Shown piece by piece: positions 49,601 through 57,598 of a stretch of 64,000 nt of DNA. The DNA comes from Acheta domesticus (Eukaryota; Arthropoda; Insecta; Orthoptera; Gryllidae). The DNA is taken from positions 177,574,667 to 177,638,666 of the forward strand of contig JAHLJT010000631.1 in assembly GCA_031308135.1 (NCBI GenBank), given 5' to 3'. The notes beneath the pieces were generated by a model. That model was not told the DNA's origin. It ran no database searches and saw only the letters and a list, made by a program, of their open reading frames with translations. A program made the translations under genes and the position numbers. Position 1 is the stretch's first letter, and each line of letters starts with the position of its first letter.

Positions 49601-51865
49601 TGACTGCGGTCACGTAGAAGTGATGCTGTGTGCGGGCTCCGAGTGAGGTGTGGTTGAGATCCACCACTCACACATCAATCGGTTAAGATCGCTCATGCGA
49701 TCAAGGCATACCACGGATTGATGCGCCTGTAAGGACTTGGTGTCCGAGTACGACATCCGGTCACGGAAGCTGGGCTTTGTGCGCGCTTCGAATTAACGAG
49801 TGGCGAGTGCTACTAGTTAAATCGATTCTCAATCGGATTTGGGATCGCTCCCGCGATCAGGGGATAGTAGAAGGTCTATCAGAGCGATTGTATAAAATGG
49901 AACCATTTAACTGTACATATTTGTTTGTAAATATAACTATATATGCAAGCTCTGTGTCTGTGTTCGCTGTGAGTACCCATGACGTCACATAATGTAGACG
50001 TATTCAATAGTCGTCATGACATGACAGAAAATAAACTGTATCTGTGGTTTCTGTGTAAAATACGTTGCAAATTTCTTTGATATAAACTATTAATCGCGGA
50101 GGTCGAAGGCCGTAGCCTTGCTGTCGATTTGGAAATGCTCAAGGAAAGGGAGTCAAAAGAGCCGTATTAAATAGACAAGTTTCTTAATAAGAAATCACTT
50201 TGCCATACGAAATTTTAACTTAACCCAGCTACCTTAGCAAATTTTTGAACCATCATCCATGCCATTCAATATGCATATAATTCCATTCATTTATTCATTT
50301 GCTTTAGCTTTCTTTTAAGAATGAAGAAAGAACTTGCTTCTTGTTTCGCCCACTTTGTCTCGCCCATCTCGTCGTGCTTTATGGCAAAGCAGTCAGGGTA
50401 CTTGGAAATCAGATGCACCTCGGTGAGAGAGCGACGAACAGACTAACTCTTATCTGAGTAAAATTTTTGCGGAGGCTGAATTTAAGGGAAGGGGAATTTT
50501 AAAGTTTCTCAAAACTACCCATATGTATCCACCGTGTTTTAAGTGGGGCTGGGGAGTTTCTTGCTCAAGGCACTTTCAATGGATTCTGGAAATCCAGAAG
50601 TCTTTCGAACTAGGGATGCGACTTCGATGTTTTTAAAGAGACATTGATATTTTAAAAGATCGATACATTTCAATCGATTTTTATATTGATGTTTGTGCTC
50701 GATATTTTTACGTTTCCGAAGTTTTGGTTGAGAATGAAATTCCCATTATCAAATTTTACAAAAGTTAAAATACAAAATAATAACTGATGGAACAACTGAC
50801 AGTTCCATTCAAACGAACGCAGTTTTTACTATCATAATCGAACAGACCATCTCTGGTCCGAAATGACCCCAATGAGTATTTCCTATGTCTTTCTTTGTAT
50901 ACTTGGTAACATCGATGTCTTGTTGTGAATGTCGCATCAGTATTTCAAACCCACTGCAAAACTCTTTCCAGCTTCACTTTTGCCGTTCACTTTCATGTAA
51001 GAACATTGGCAGTGAGAAAATAGTCGTGAAGCTTGAAAACATGCACCACCAAAAGAAATTAGAAAAATGGAATGGAGATGACAATTTGCAACGGAGGAAT
51101 ATTTGTTGCAAGATTTTGCCATTAACATTCGGATTTTATTATGAAAATATAGTGTCGGAGTGTATCAGAAAAAGCTCATAACAATTATTTGTATTTATAT
51201 TCCTAATTAAGAAAAAATAATGAGGAATTATTGTTTGTTATATGATTCATTATAAATTGTTTAGCGTAATTTCATTCATTTAATATTTTCTTTGAATGGA
51301 GAAATTAAAAAAATGAGTTATATTGCAGTCTAATAAGTGAAGATTAGCCGTAAGACTTTTCCGATGCGGAATCTAATTTATTTTCAGTATATTTTATTTA
51401 ATGAATACTGTTAAGAAGTCTCCTCCCAATGTCATGAATGGCAGAATGGGTAGAAATAATCGGCAAACGCATTCATTCAGACTTGGAAAAGTTGCTTCAA
51501 GACAGGGATTTGTATGGCACAGCCCGCGAAGTGAGGATGTGTGATGCAGATGCATAAACGGTGCTGCGCTGATGCAGGGGCGGAAGGCGCGCGAGGCGGC
51601 GGAGGCGGCGGAGTCGGTGGCGGCGGTGCAGGCAGCGTTGGCGGCCGCGAAGGCGGTGCACGAGCGCGACGCGGAGGGGGACGAGGATGGGGAGGCCGAG
51701 GAGTACGTTCTGAGCGACGACGCCCTCTGGCCGTCGGGGGCCCCGCCCCCCGCCTTCGTGCCCCCGCCCCCGCCGGCGCCGGCGCCCGCGCCGCCCGCCC
51801 TCGTGCGCGCCGCGCGCTCCACGGGCAGCGGCTTCGCGGCGCCGCGCCGCCCGCCCTTCCGCTGA
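37628..51865 (+). CDS. Unrecognised six-exon gene, 846-residue charged protein, copy 2
   Basis: Coding exons 37628-37689, 39389-39903, 44795-45077, 46603-47789, 48979-49184 and 51578-51865. All introns are GT-AG and phases match (2, 1, 2, 1, 0), giving one open frame of 2541 bases. Residues 1-45 are acidic and rich in D, P and T. About 107-148 is a K/E-rich predicted helix or coiled coil, and 150-190 is serine-rich and acidic. Residues 193-290 are arginine-rich with a VWTWEAL motif. Exon 4 opens with a helical HWISKGVRREMRED block and later has a KSDINRNPVPQ segment and an A/K/E stretch. The C-terminus is acidic (EEYVLSDDALW), then proline-rich. There is no signal peptide, membrane segment or family I recognise. 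It is probably intracellular and largely disordered; no function is proposed. AATAAA follows at 51953. Confidence 0.75.
38889..39304. mobile_element. MITE in intron 1, copy 2
   Basis: Same element as at 17000-17410, with the same inverted GAATCTAATGCGCACC ends and internal sub-repeats. Confidence 0.65.
39389..39903 (+). CDS. Copy 2 exon 2 (K/E-rich helix and serine-rich acidic stretch)
   Basis: Acceptor TGTTTCAG ends at 39388; donor AAAG then GTAAAT. Encodes residues 22-192: an acidic start, an EKFDFERLRNLVHVDID block, a long K/E/R helix and an E/S-rich tail ending near SSHCSDK. Base composition is moderate, unlike the very GC-rich exons that follow. Confidence 0.8.
39904..43586. other. Intron 2, unique part, copy 2
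   Basis: AT-rich intron sequence (homologous to 18007-21686 in copy 1). A small tandem repeat of CCTCATCCTCCTC occurs at about 41590-41640. Short ORFs here are not supported. Confidence 0.6.
43600..44139 (+). mobile_element. tRNA-headed SINE (intron 2, first), copy 2
   Basis: Orthologous to 21700-22239, with the same flanking AAAATGGGAAAAC / AAAAGGGAAAAC duplication (43587-43599 and 44140-44151). Confidence 0.8.
44203..44727 (+). mobile_element. tRNA-headed SINE (intron 2, second), copy 2
   Basis: Orthologous to 22303-22821. Flanks GAAGCACCTAAAG (44190-44202) and GCAGCACCAAAAG (44728-44740). It ends 67 bp before exon 3. Confidence 0.8.
44795..45077 (+). CDS. Copy 2 exon 3 (GC-rich, arginine-rich)
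   Basis: Acceptor GTGCGCAG; chosen because it is the only nearby AG that accepts phase 1 and keeps the frame with FRSPSDFAERARRFRAEV and VWTWEAL. The donor at GACAA-GTACGC is not a strong consensus, but its phase 2 is what exon 4 needs. The alternative GTGTAT donor further on gives the wrong phase. Confidence 0.65.
46009..46245 (-). pseudogene. Possible decayed ORF in intron 3 (acidic tail)
   Basis: On the minus strand, one frame encodes WNEVKERFNMLENTRKVERN (about 46237-46178). Another encodes an acidic run with EVEEEEGGDDDEKEDED ending in a stop near 46017. A WxxVxxRF start and an acidic tail would fit a MADF/Myb-like transposon-derived protein, but stops and a frame change separate the pieces and simple sequence could explain the tail. 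The same remnant lies at about 24113-24345 in copy 1. Confidence 0.2.
46603..47789 (+). CDS. Copy 2 exon 4 (largest exon)
   Basis: 1187 bases open throughout. Starts LHWISKGVRREMRED, then Ser/Ala/Thr-rich low-complexity sequence, VLSFKPPTKSVLLKNDALTQ, KSDINRNPVPQATLLRARL, MEDITACGACLAPK, GRWKIVKQ and an A/K/E-rich stretch. Donor AAAG then GTAGGC. The equally long open frame on the opposite strand is a by-product of high GC. Confidence 0.8.
47898..47917. promoter_or_regulatory. Inverted GGGTCA pair, copy 2
   Basis: AAGGGGTCA-TG-TGACCCCTT, unchanged from copy 1, with a third half site at about 47948. Confidence 0.25.
48299..48433. repeat. 56-bp inverted arms in intron 4, copy 2
   Basis: Arms 48299-48354 and 48378-48433, orthologous to 26401-26535. 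Core arm sequence CTCTCTCAGAATAAATG pairs fully here, whereas copy 1 has one mismatch in it. Confidence 0.65.
48650..48852 (-). mobile_element. tRNA-derived SINE in intron 4, copy 2
   Basis: Orthologous to 26752-26953. Target duplication starting CACTAAAAGT at 48629-48649 and 48853-48873. Confidence 0.75.
48979..49184 (+). CDS. Copy 2 exon 5
   Basis: Acceptor GTGCGCAG, donor CCACAG then GTCAGC, phase 1 to 0. Encodes a Gly/Ala-rich start, VRLPPIAG, then GRVRSIFDQQLARRD and a proline-rich part ending SSYPQ. Confidence 0.75.
49246..49989 (+). mobile_element. Solo LTR in intron 5, copy 2
   Basis: Orthologous to 27347-28089. TGTAACGT...ACGTCACA with TAAT at 49242-49245 and 49990-49993, so the insertion predates the split of the two copies. 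TATATAAG lies at 49443-49450. Confidence 0.7.
51578..51865 (+). CDS. Copy 2 exon 6 (terminal, with stop)
   Basis: Acceptor GCTGATGCAG. Encodes an alanine-rich helix (AREAAEAAESVAAVQAALAA), an acidic EEYVLSDDALW block, a proline run and a basic RRPPFR end before TGA 51863-51865. Confidence 0.8.
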   Translation, partial: GRKAREAAEAAESVAAVQAALAAAKAVHERDAEGDEDGEAEEYVLSDDALWPSGAPPPAFVPPPPPAPAPAPPALVRAARSTGSGFAAPRRPPFR

Positions 51866-51952
51866 GCGCCCCTCGCCGGCCCCACGGCACGGAGTCCCTT
51901 CGAGGCGCAACAGGGGGCGTGCTCGCATTGTAATACAAGCGCTCTGCAAGCG

Positions 51953-51958
51953 AATAAA
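51953..51958 (+). terminator. Poly(A) signal of the gene, copy 2
   Basis: AATAAA 88 bases after the stop codon, followed by a T-rich stretch. It supports exon 6 as the last exon. Confidence 0.65.
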
Positions 51959-52152
51959 GTGTACGTTTCACTCCATCGTATCCATTCTAACGTAGTTCAC
52001 TACGCCAGGAACGTTTTTTCCGCTTTGGCACCGTGCTGACAAGAGTGCTTTTTAAAAAAAAATTAGGTTGGTTATAAATTAAGGAATGCGAAGATATCAA
52101 CCACCAAGTAGTATACTACAATATAAGTCCTAATAAAAAGAATATACAGCTA

Positions 52153-52188
52153 TACACGTGTTTCAGGACCACTACATCCCATCTTCAG
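52153..52188 (-). ncRNA. Hammerhead-ribozyme-like motif (Penelope-like element remnant), copy 2
   Basis: The minus strand reads CTGAAGA (matches the CUGANGA core), a short stem II, then GAAA, a loop-less CACGTG stem III and the GTA cleavage triplet. Stem I pairs only partly. Minimal hammerheads of this shape are known from Penelope-like elements, and the 'CTGAAGATGG ... GAAACACGTG' block recurs in animal repeats. No reverse transcriptase is seen nearby. Confidence 0.4.
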
Positions 52189-52937
52189 TGGCTCGACAAT
52201 GATGAAAATAAAAGAACAAATTTAATTAGCATATAAATAAAAAATACAAATGAACACTGTAAAATTTATATAAATAGATTAGACACCCATGTAACAGGGA
52301 TTAAACTTGTAGTAGGTCTATGTTGGCGCCGTGTGGTATGTCGTGCGGATTACTGAGACTGACTGAGGGAAGTTGAGGAAGGTAATACGAAAGAACGGTA
52401 AAAGCTGGTCAATAAATTATTTTATAATGGAGCTGGATTTTACTTCAGACAGTTTATTAAGACATATTAAATTAAGGTTTTTGAAAAATTTTCGCATTTC
52501 TAAATTATATAAAATGTTCATTTTATATTGGTAATTATGGTGGTGGAGTAGGGGGTTGCATAGCAGTGGACTGGAGAATGCCTAAGTTGCTTACCTCATC
52601 ACTTACCTTGATAGACTCGTTCTTAATATAATTAAAAGAACCACTACACATTTGCAGACCTTGTACTCACATGAAATAACTTTCTGTAATGGGCTAGCAA
52701 TAAGAGCTACCATGGAAGAAAATGTATGAGATGTGAACTTCACGTTGACTCAAATATAATTAAATATAAACTGAATGATTACATAAATTACAAATATGAT
52801 AATTGACTGCTAAATGATGATTAATCAGGATATGATGTATGCTTAAAATTGAGTGAAACATTTAACAGTTGAATCAGCTGATCACTCAAGACGGGTGCTA
52901 ATGGGGATGAAATTGTTTCTAAAACAATTGGCGATTG
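52189..52937. other. No gene seen
   Basis: AT-rich sequence orthologous to 30291-31030, noticeably more diverged between the copies than the gene region. It leads to the LTR insertion site. Confidence 0.5.
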
Positions 52938-52941
52938 GTAG
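52938..52941. repeat. Target site duplication GTAG, left
   Basis: GTAG directly before the LTR. It recurs at 61735-61738, and copy 1 has a single GTAG at the empty site (31031-31034). Confidence 0.95.
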
Positions 52942-54068
52942 TGTGACGTACCGACTGCTCGGGGTCAATCGTGACTTACCCGTGAAGTGGCACGGTACAA
53001 TAAATTTGTTTGTTTCAGGCAGGGCTCGGGATCTTTTTTCGCGAATGTGGACCCTGGGATGTTCGGGGTACAATAAATACATACAGTTTATTATACAACG
53101 ACAGTTTGATGTTTATTCATCTAATATCACTATTACACTTTCGAACACTGATCCCCTATGCAATGATTACTATGTTTTGGTACCAAAACTTAATACCTTC
53201 AATGCTAGCATCATACCTGTTACCACCTGAGTCACGTCGCTTCGTTGGGGCCCGGCGCCGATGGTGGCGGCGGCTTCGGCTCCCGTCGCGTGGTCCCGGA
53301 GCCGTTCGGCCCCCGGCCGGAGATGAGTAGGCAAGTGTTCGCCCCTCACGCTGCTCCACGCGTATCTTCTACACTAGTGCATCTAATTAACTTATGCTTG
53401 TCCTGACAGTCTGAACTCCAGATTTGGGTTGTAACTGATTATGCTAAACACGTTATACTATATTATTCTCTGAATCACCGGTGAAATATCGGTAACCTAT
53501 ACCCACGTGTTCTTGTTCTCCTCACGCGTCATCATACAGTTTCATTATGGAAAGTTCCTATACACTGAAAACCCGTCAGACACTGCTTGATCGGTCTCAC
53601 AAATGATCACTGGTTCAGTCACTGTCTTGTGCATTACACATTCTATCTTTCCCCAAAACCTACGTTCGCGATGCATGTGCTCACGCTACAGGCGGGTTTC
53701 ACACTCTTCGGTTTACCATACACTCTATCCGTTGACTTCCCAATGCTGTTCGGTCTGCATCACACTTCTTTAACTGTCCGAAATGTAATACTATGCAAGT
53801 CTATTAAGTTATTCAGCACTTAGGGGTACTTTTCCCCAAATAACTCGCACCGCTCGCGCACCACCTCCGTCCGCTAGCGTGGCTTCCGCTCGTCTCCCCT
53901 TCTCAACCGACTTCTCGCTGTCCTCCCCTCGTGTCTCGCGCTCCACGTAGCGCCCCCCTTCCCCTCCGTGTTGCCATGCTGCCTAGTTATGCTCGCGCCG
54001 TTTGTATGTTCTCTGGTTGTTTAAGTTGAAATGTATCGCGTTTCTATTTAGAGGCGCGGTGCGTTTCA
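52942..54068 (-). repeat. 3' LTR (1127 bp)
   Basis: Same sequence as 60607-61734 except C6 instead of C7 at about 53953-53958. Reading on the minus strand it begins TGAAACGC and ends GTACGTCACA. Candidate AATAAA signals on the minus strand lie at 53087-53092 and 53112-53117. Short ORFs in the LTR are not genes. Confidence 0.97.
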
Positions 54069-54088
54069 TTACCCCCCTCCCCCCTTTT
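54069..54088 (-). promoter_or_regulatory. Polypurine tract
   Basis: Minus strand AAAAGGGGGGAGGGGGGTAA abutting the 3' LTR, the primer for plus-strand DNA synthesis in LTR elements. Confidence 0.9.
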
Positions 54089-54196
54089 ATTTGGATTTTT
54101 CTCCGCAAAATTCAAGGACTTACATTGGTTTTACTAACTTGACACTTGGGGTGCGATGACTCTCCCTCCACAACATGGGTCTCCGCCGATGTCGTC

Positions 54197-57100
54197 TTAA
54201 CTCTCCTTGTTTGATGGACATGGTCTCAGATTGTAGAAATTGTAGTGTCCCACTACTTCTTGGCTTTCATTGACTAGTTTGGCAACATTGGTGTTTACTA
54301 TTTGGTCGATGATATATGGTCCCTCATATAGCGGGAAAAACTTCGCGTATAATTTTAATTTTGGATTAGAAACTTTAGGCACGCGTAATAGTACTGTCTG
54401 CCCCTCACTAAATTCATATACTTTCTTCTTCACTTTTGCCTTCCTTTCATCGCCCGCTTGCACCAAATTTTGTAGTATGTGTTCCGACGTTCTCGGTGGT
54501 TCTTCCTGGGTTATTTCCTCTCTCTCCAACGCATACAGTATATGGGGTGGTTTCCTTTGAAAATGTGCTTCCCATGGTGTCATCCCAATACTATCATGCG
54601 GAATCTGGTTCAACCAGCGATTAATGTCAGGTATCAATTCATTCCACTTCCCATGGTTCTCACTGCAATACGTCCTAAACAATCTTGATAATTCTTTCAT
54701 TATTCTTTCTGATGGGTTTGATTGCGGGTGTCTTATCGTTGAATAGATAGGTGTCGCCCCCATGTTTTGGATACCTTCTTTCCACCTCTCGCTTGTAAAC
54801 ATCGTTCCGTGATCGGACAATATTCTTTTGAATGATCCCGCACATTGCATGAATCTTTTCACCAATTTTAAGCAACTTCTTGAATTGATTTTGTTTACTG
54901 GGTATACCTGGACGAATTTTGAAAATACGTCCAAAATGACAAAAATGTATTTATTTCCCTTCGTCGTACGAGGTAACGGTCCGTATGCATCCAGTGCGGC
55001 CAGCTCATTCTTCTCTCTTGGGATGATATGCTGCATTGGCCCGTCGTATTTGCGATTAGGGTATTTAGCCTTGAGGCATGTGATACACGAACTTATCGAT
55101 CTTCTGATTTGTCTTCTCATCCCCTTCCAGTAACAGAGGGATTGGATTGTTTGAAATGTTTTCTTAGCGCCAAAGTGTGCTAGTGATGTATGTACAAATG
55201 TAATCAGTTCACCGGTACAGTCTCGGGGAATCCAAATCCTCCATATCTCTGGTTCTTCCTTGGTTTTGATCAATACCGCTCCCTGCACTACTTTCCAGCG
55301 GTGTTGTCTTCTTCTCAGTGCTTCTATGTGTTCGTCGTCTTCATCTAATTGTCCTTGTTTGAATCGTTTTACCCTGTGAATTTCATCGTCCCTTTCTTGT
55401 AAAGTGACCAGATCGTTCCAATCAAATAATGGTGACCTGGATATACCTAAATCAATCGCCATTACTTGAAACCCTCTTGCGTTCGCATGTCTCGCCTCCC
55501 TACCCGGCTCTTTACGGCTTAGTAAGTCCGGCAAGTGGTTGTTGATTCCCCTACAATATTCAATGTCAAAGGAATATTCTTGCAGGGCTATCACCCATCT
55601 GTGTAGCCTATCATTCTGCAAGTGACATCTACTCAAGAACGTTAATGCCTGGTGGTCTGTACGCACTTTGAAGTGTCGACCTTTCAAGTATGGCTTAAAT
55701 TTTGATATTGCCCACACTACAGCGTTTGCTTCCTTTTCTGTTGCTGAGAACCGTAATTCGGGTCCCTTTAGAGTTCGGCTGATGATGGACACTATTTTTT
55801 CTTGGCCATCGAACACTTGATATAGCATGGCCCCAATTCCAAAGTCGCTACTGTCGGTTTGTACGATACATGTTTTAGAAAAATCAGGATGGGCTATAAA
55901 ACAACTATTATAGAACATGTCCTTGAGTCTGTCAAATGCTTCTTGGTATTCGTCGTTCCATTTCCATTTCTGACCCTTTTTCAGTAATTGGTAAAATGGG
56001 TACATAACGTCTGAAAATTGTGGGCAAAATCTTGAATAGTAGTTGCAGGTGCCTATGAGTCGACGCACCTGCTTAACTGTTCGAGGTGGTGGCAAGTTCC
56101 GGATTTCTTCCGCGGTCTCTGGTTTCATGCTGATCCCCTCAGTTGATATAACATACCCGAGAAACTCAATCTTTTTAGTGAACCACGTTGACTTCTTCAA
56201 GTTGAGCACCAAATTATTTTCTTGTAAAATCTGGAACAGTTCTTGCAAATCTTGAAAATGTTGATCGATGGATCCTGCCTGCACGACAATATCGTCCACA
56301 TATGTCGTTACTCGGTTCGGCATCCTTCCTTGTATAATCTGGTCTACACATCGAATCAGTGCTGCTCCGCTGTTTCGTAACCCAAACGGTACTCTACAAA
56401 ATACGTAGCATATCCCTTCAAATGAAAATCCAGTATATTTCTGGTCTTCTTCGGCCACCTTCATCTGCCAGTAGGCCTTGCTGAAGTCGGTGCTCGAGAA
56501 AATGATGCTTCCCCCAAATCTCTGTAGTGCTTCTTCTACTGATGGTGGTGCATCCCTAAATGGTAGTGTCACTGCATTTAGTCTCCGAGCGTCTAAACAT
56601 AACCGTAATCCTCCGTCCTTCTTTTTCACGATTACCATAGGATTCGTGTACGATGTTTTTTCTTTCTTAATGATACCATCGTTCACCATAGATGCTAATA
56701 ACTCCGCTACTTGTTGTCTCAGTGCGACTGGTATTGGGTAATTCCGTTGCTTGAATGGAGTGTAGTCCGTAAGTTGAATACGGAATTCAAACCCCTTGAT
56801 TGGCTCTCGATTCTTCTGAAATACTTTCTTGTTTTCTATTAATATTTCTAACAGTCTGGATCTCTGCTGATCTTCCAGTGCTTCTGCCTGGTTGACTTGT
56901 TGTCGTAGTTTTTCTTCTATTCCCTCTTCCGATAATACGCCCGTACATGCTTCAAATTCCTCTTCCTTCCCCATATCCATCTCGATTCTTTGGTATCCTA
57001 GTTCTATCACTTTGCGGTCGAGGTCAATAATCGCCCGTTGTTCAGATAAAAAGTCTGTCCCTATGATCGTTGGATATAATAACTTCTTCACAACTAGAGC

Positions 57101-57598
57101 TACTATCTCGTACGCCTGGTCGCCGATTTCAGCTTTAAACATGATTTGTTTCGTAATAGGGCTTGACTTCTTTTGAGTTGCTCCTATCACGAATGCCCTA
57201 TTCATGGGCAAGCACATTACTTGCTTTCCTTTCGCAATTAATTCATTGTAAAATTCTTCTGATACCACTGTTGTAGTACAACCAGTGTCGACCAGTGCTT
57301 CTGTTACCACCCCCTCACATTCTATTTTGATCGTGGGACATTTTCTCATGCGAACTTCCGAACTTTTCTTCCTCTGCCACGGTTGTGATTCATAAGATAC
57401 CGACCGAATCGTGTTGATAGGGACCACATTCAGTTCTTCCTTCCTTGTGTCCGTAATGGGGTCGCCTGTCATCACGGACTCTATCTGTTTAAAGATGTTC
57501 CCTGTCCTCCACTTGGGCCAGGCCGTGCTGATTGATTGGGCGTCCCTTGGTTCGTTCCTCTCTCTTCTTCTCGACGGTTTGGGTCTTGTCCTCTCCAT
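54197..57598 (-). CDS. Pol polyprotein: protease, reverse transcriptase, RNase H, integrase
   Basis: The listed frame has 1133 residues from its first ATG, but the protein is expected as a Gag-Pol fusion by -1 frameshifting at 57487-57493. Aspartic protease: ALVDTGCTT, catalytic D near residue 104. Reverse transcriptase: about 280-490, with LRLCLDARRLN, VPFGLRNSGA and the YVDD active site near 433-436. RNase H: TDSS near 581 and TDHQ near 648. Integrase: H-x4-H near 803-808, C-x2-C near 838-841, then catalytic D870 (ALDAYGPLP), D929 (LSDHGTMF) and E964, a 34-residue D-E spacing, one short of the usual 35, in an HPQSNPSER motif. The chain ends at a stop 128 bp before the LTR. No chromodomain is recognised. 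All domains look intact. Confidence 0.97.
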   Translation of the reverse strand: MERTRPKPSRRRERNEPRDAQSISTAWPKWRTGNIFKQIESVMTGDPITDTRKEELNVVPINTIRSVSYESQPWQRKKSSEVRMRKCPTIKIECEGVVTEALVDTGCTTTVVSEEFYNELIAKGKQVMCLPMNRAFVIGATQKKSSPITKQIMFKAEIGDQAYEIVALVVKKLLYPTIIGTDFLSEQRAIIDLDRKVIELGYQRIEMDMGKEEEFEACTGVLSEEGIEEKLRQQVNQAEALEDQQRSRLLEILIENKKVFQKNREPIKGFEFRIQLTDYTPFKQRNYPIPVALRQQVAELLASMVNDGIIKKEKTSYTNPMVIVKKKDGGLRLCLDARRLNAVTLPFRDAPPSVEEALQRFGGSIIFSSTDFSKAYWQMKVAEEDQKYTGFSFEGICYVFCRVPFGLRNSGAALIRCVDQIIQGRMPNRVTTYVDDIVVQAGSIDQHFQDLQELFQILQENNLVLNLKKSTWFTKKIEFLGYVISTEGISMKPETAEEIRNLPPPRTVKQVRRLIGTCNYYSRFCPQFSDVMYPFYQLLKKGQKWKWNDEYQEAFDRLKDMFYNSCFIAHPDFSKTCIVQTDSSDFGIGAMLYQVFDGQEKIVSIISRTLKGPELRFSATEKEANAVVWAISKFKPYLKGRHFKVRTDHQALTFLSRCHLQNDRLHRWVIALQEYSFDIEYCRGINNHLPDLLSRKEPGREARHANARGFQVMAIDLGISRSPLFDWNDLVTLQERDDEIHRVKRFKQGQLDEDDEHIEALRRRQHRWKVVQGAVLIKTKEEPEIWRIWIPRDCTGELITFVHTSLAHFGAKKTFQTIQSLCYWKGMRRQIRRSISSCITCLKAKYPNRKYDGPMQHIIPREKNELAALDAYGPLPRTTKGNKYIFVILDVFSKFVQVYPVNKINSRSCLKLVKRFMQCAGSFKRILSDHGTMFTSERWKEGIQNMGATPIYSTIRHPQSNPSERIMKELSRLFRTYCSENHGKWNELIPDINRWLNQIPHDSIGMTPWEAHFQRKPPHILYALEREEITQEEPPRTSEHILQNLVQAGDERKAKVKKKVYEFSEGQTVLLRVPKVSNPKLKLYAKFFPLYEGPYIIDQIVNTNVAKLVNESQEVVGHYNFYNLRPCPSNKES
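57449..57479 (-). promoter_or_regulatory. Stem-loop downstream of the frameshift site
   Basis: Minus strand GTCCGT (57479-57474) pairs perfectly with ACGGAC (57454-57449), starting 7 bases after the slippery heptamer. The loop segment GACCCCAT (57463-57456) can pair with ATGTGGTC (57429-57422) at 7 of 8 positions, which would form an H-type pseudoknot. Inferred by hand; not folded with software. Confidence 0.55.

Noticed and set aside
53010..53823. Plus-strand ORFs repeated at 60675-61488
   Set aside because: They lie inside the LTRs, antisense to the element, and are repeated only because the LTRs are.
54069..54196. A short env gene after pol
   Set aside because: Only 128 bp lie between the pol stop and the LTR, mostly PPT and spacer.
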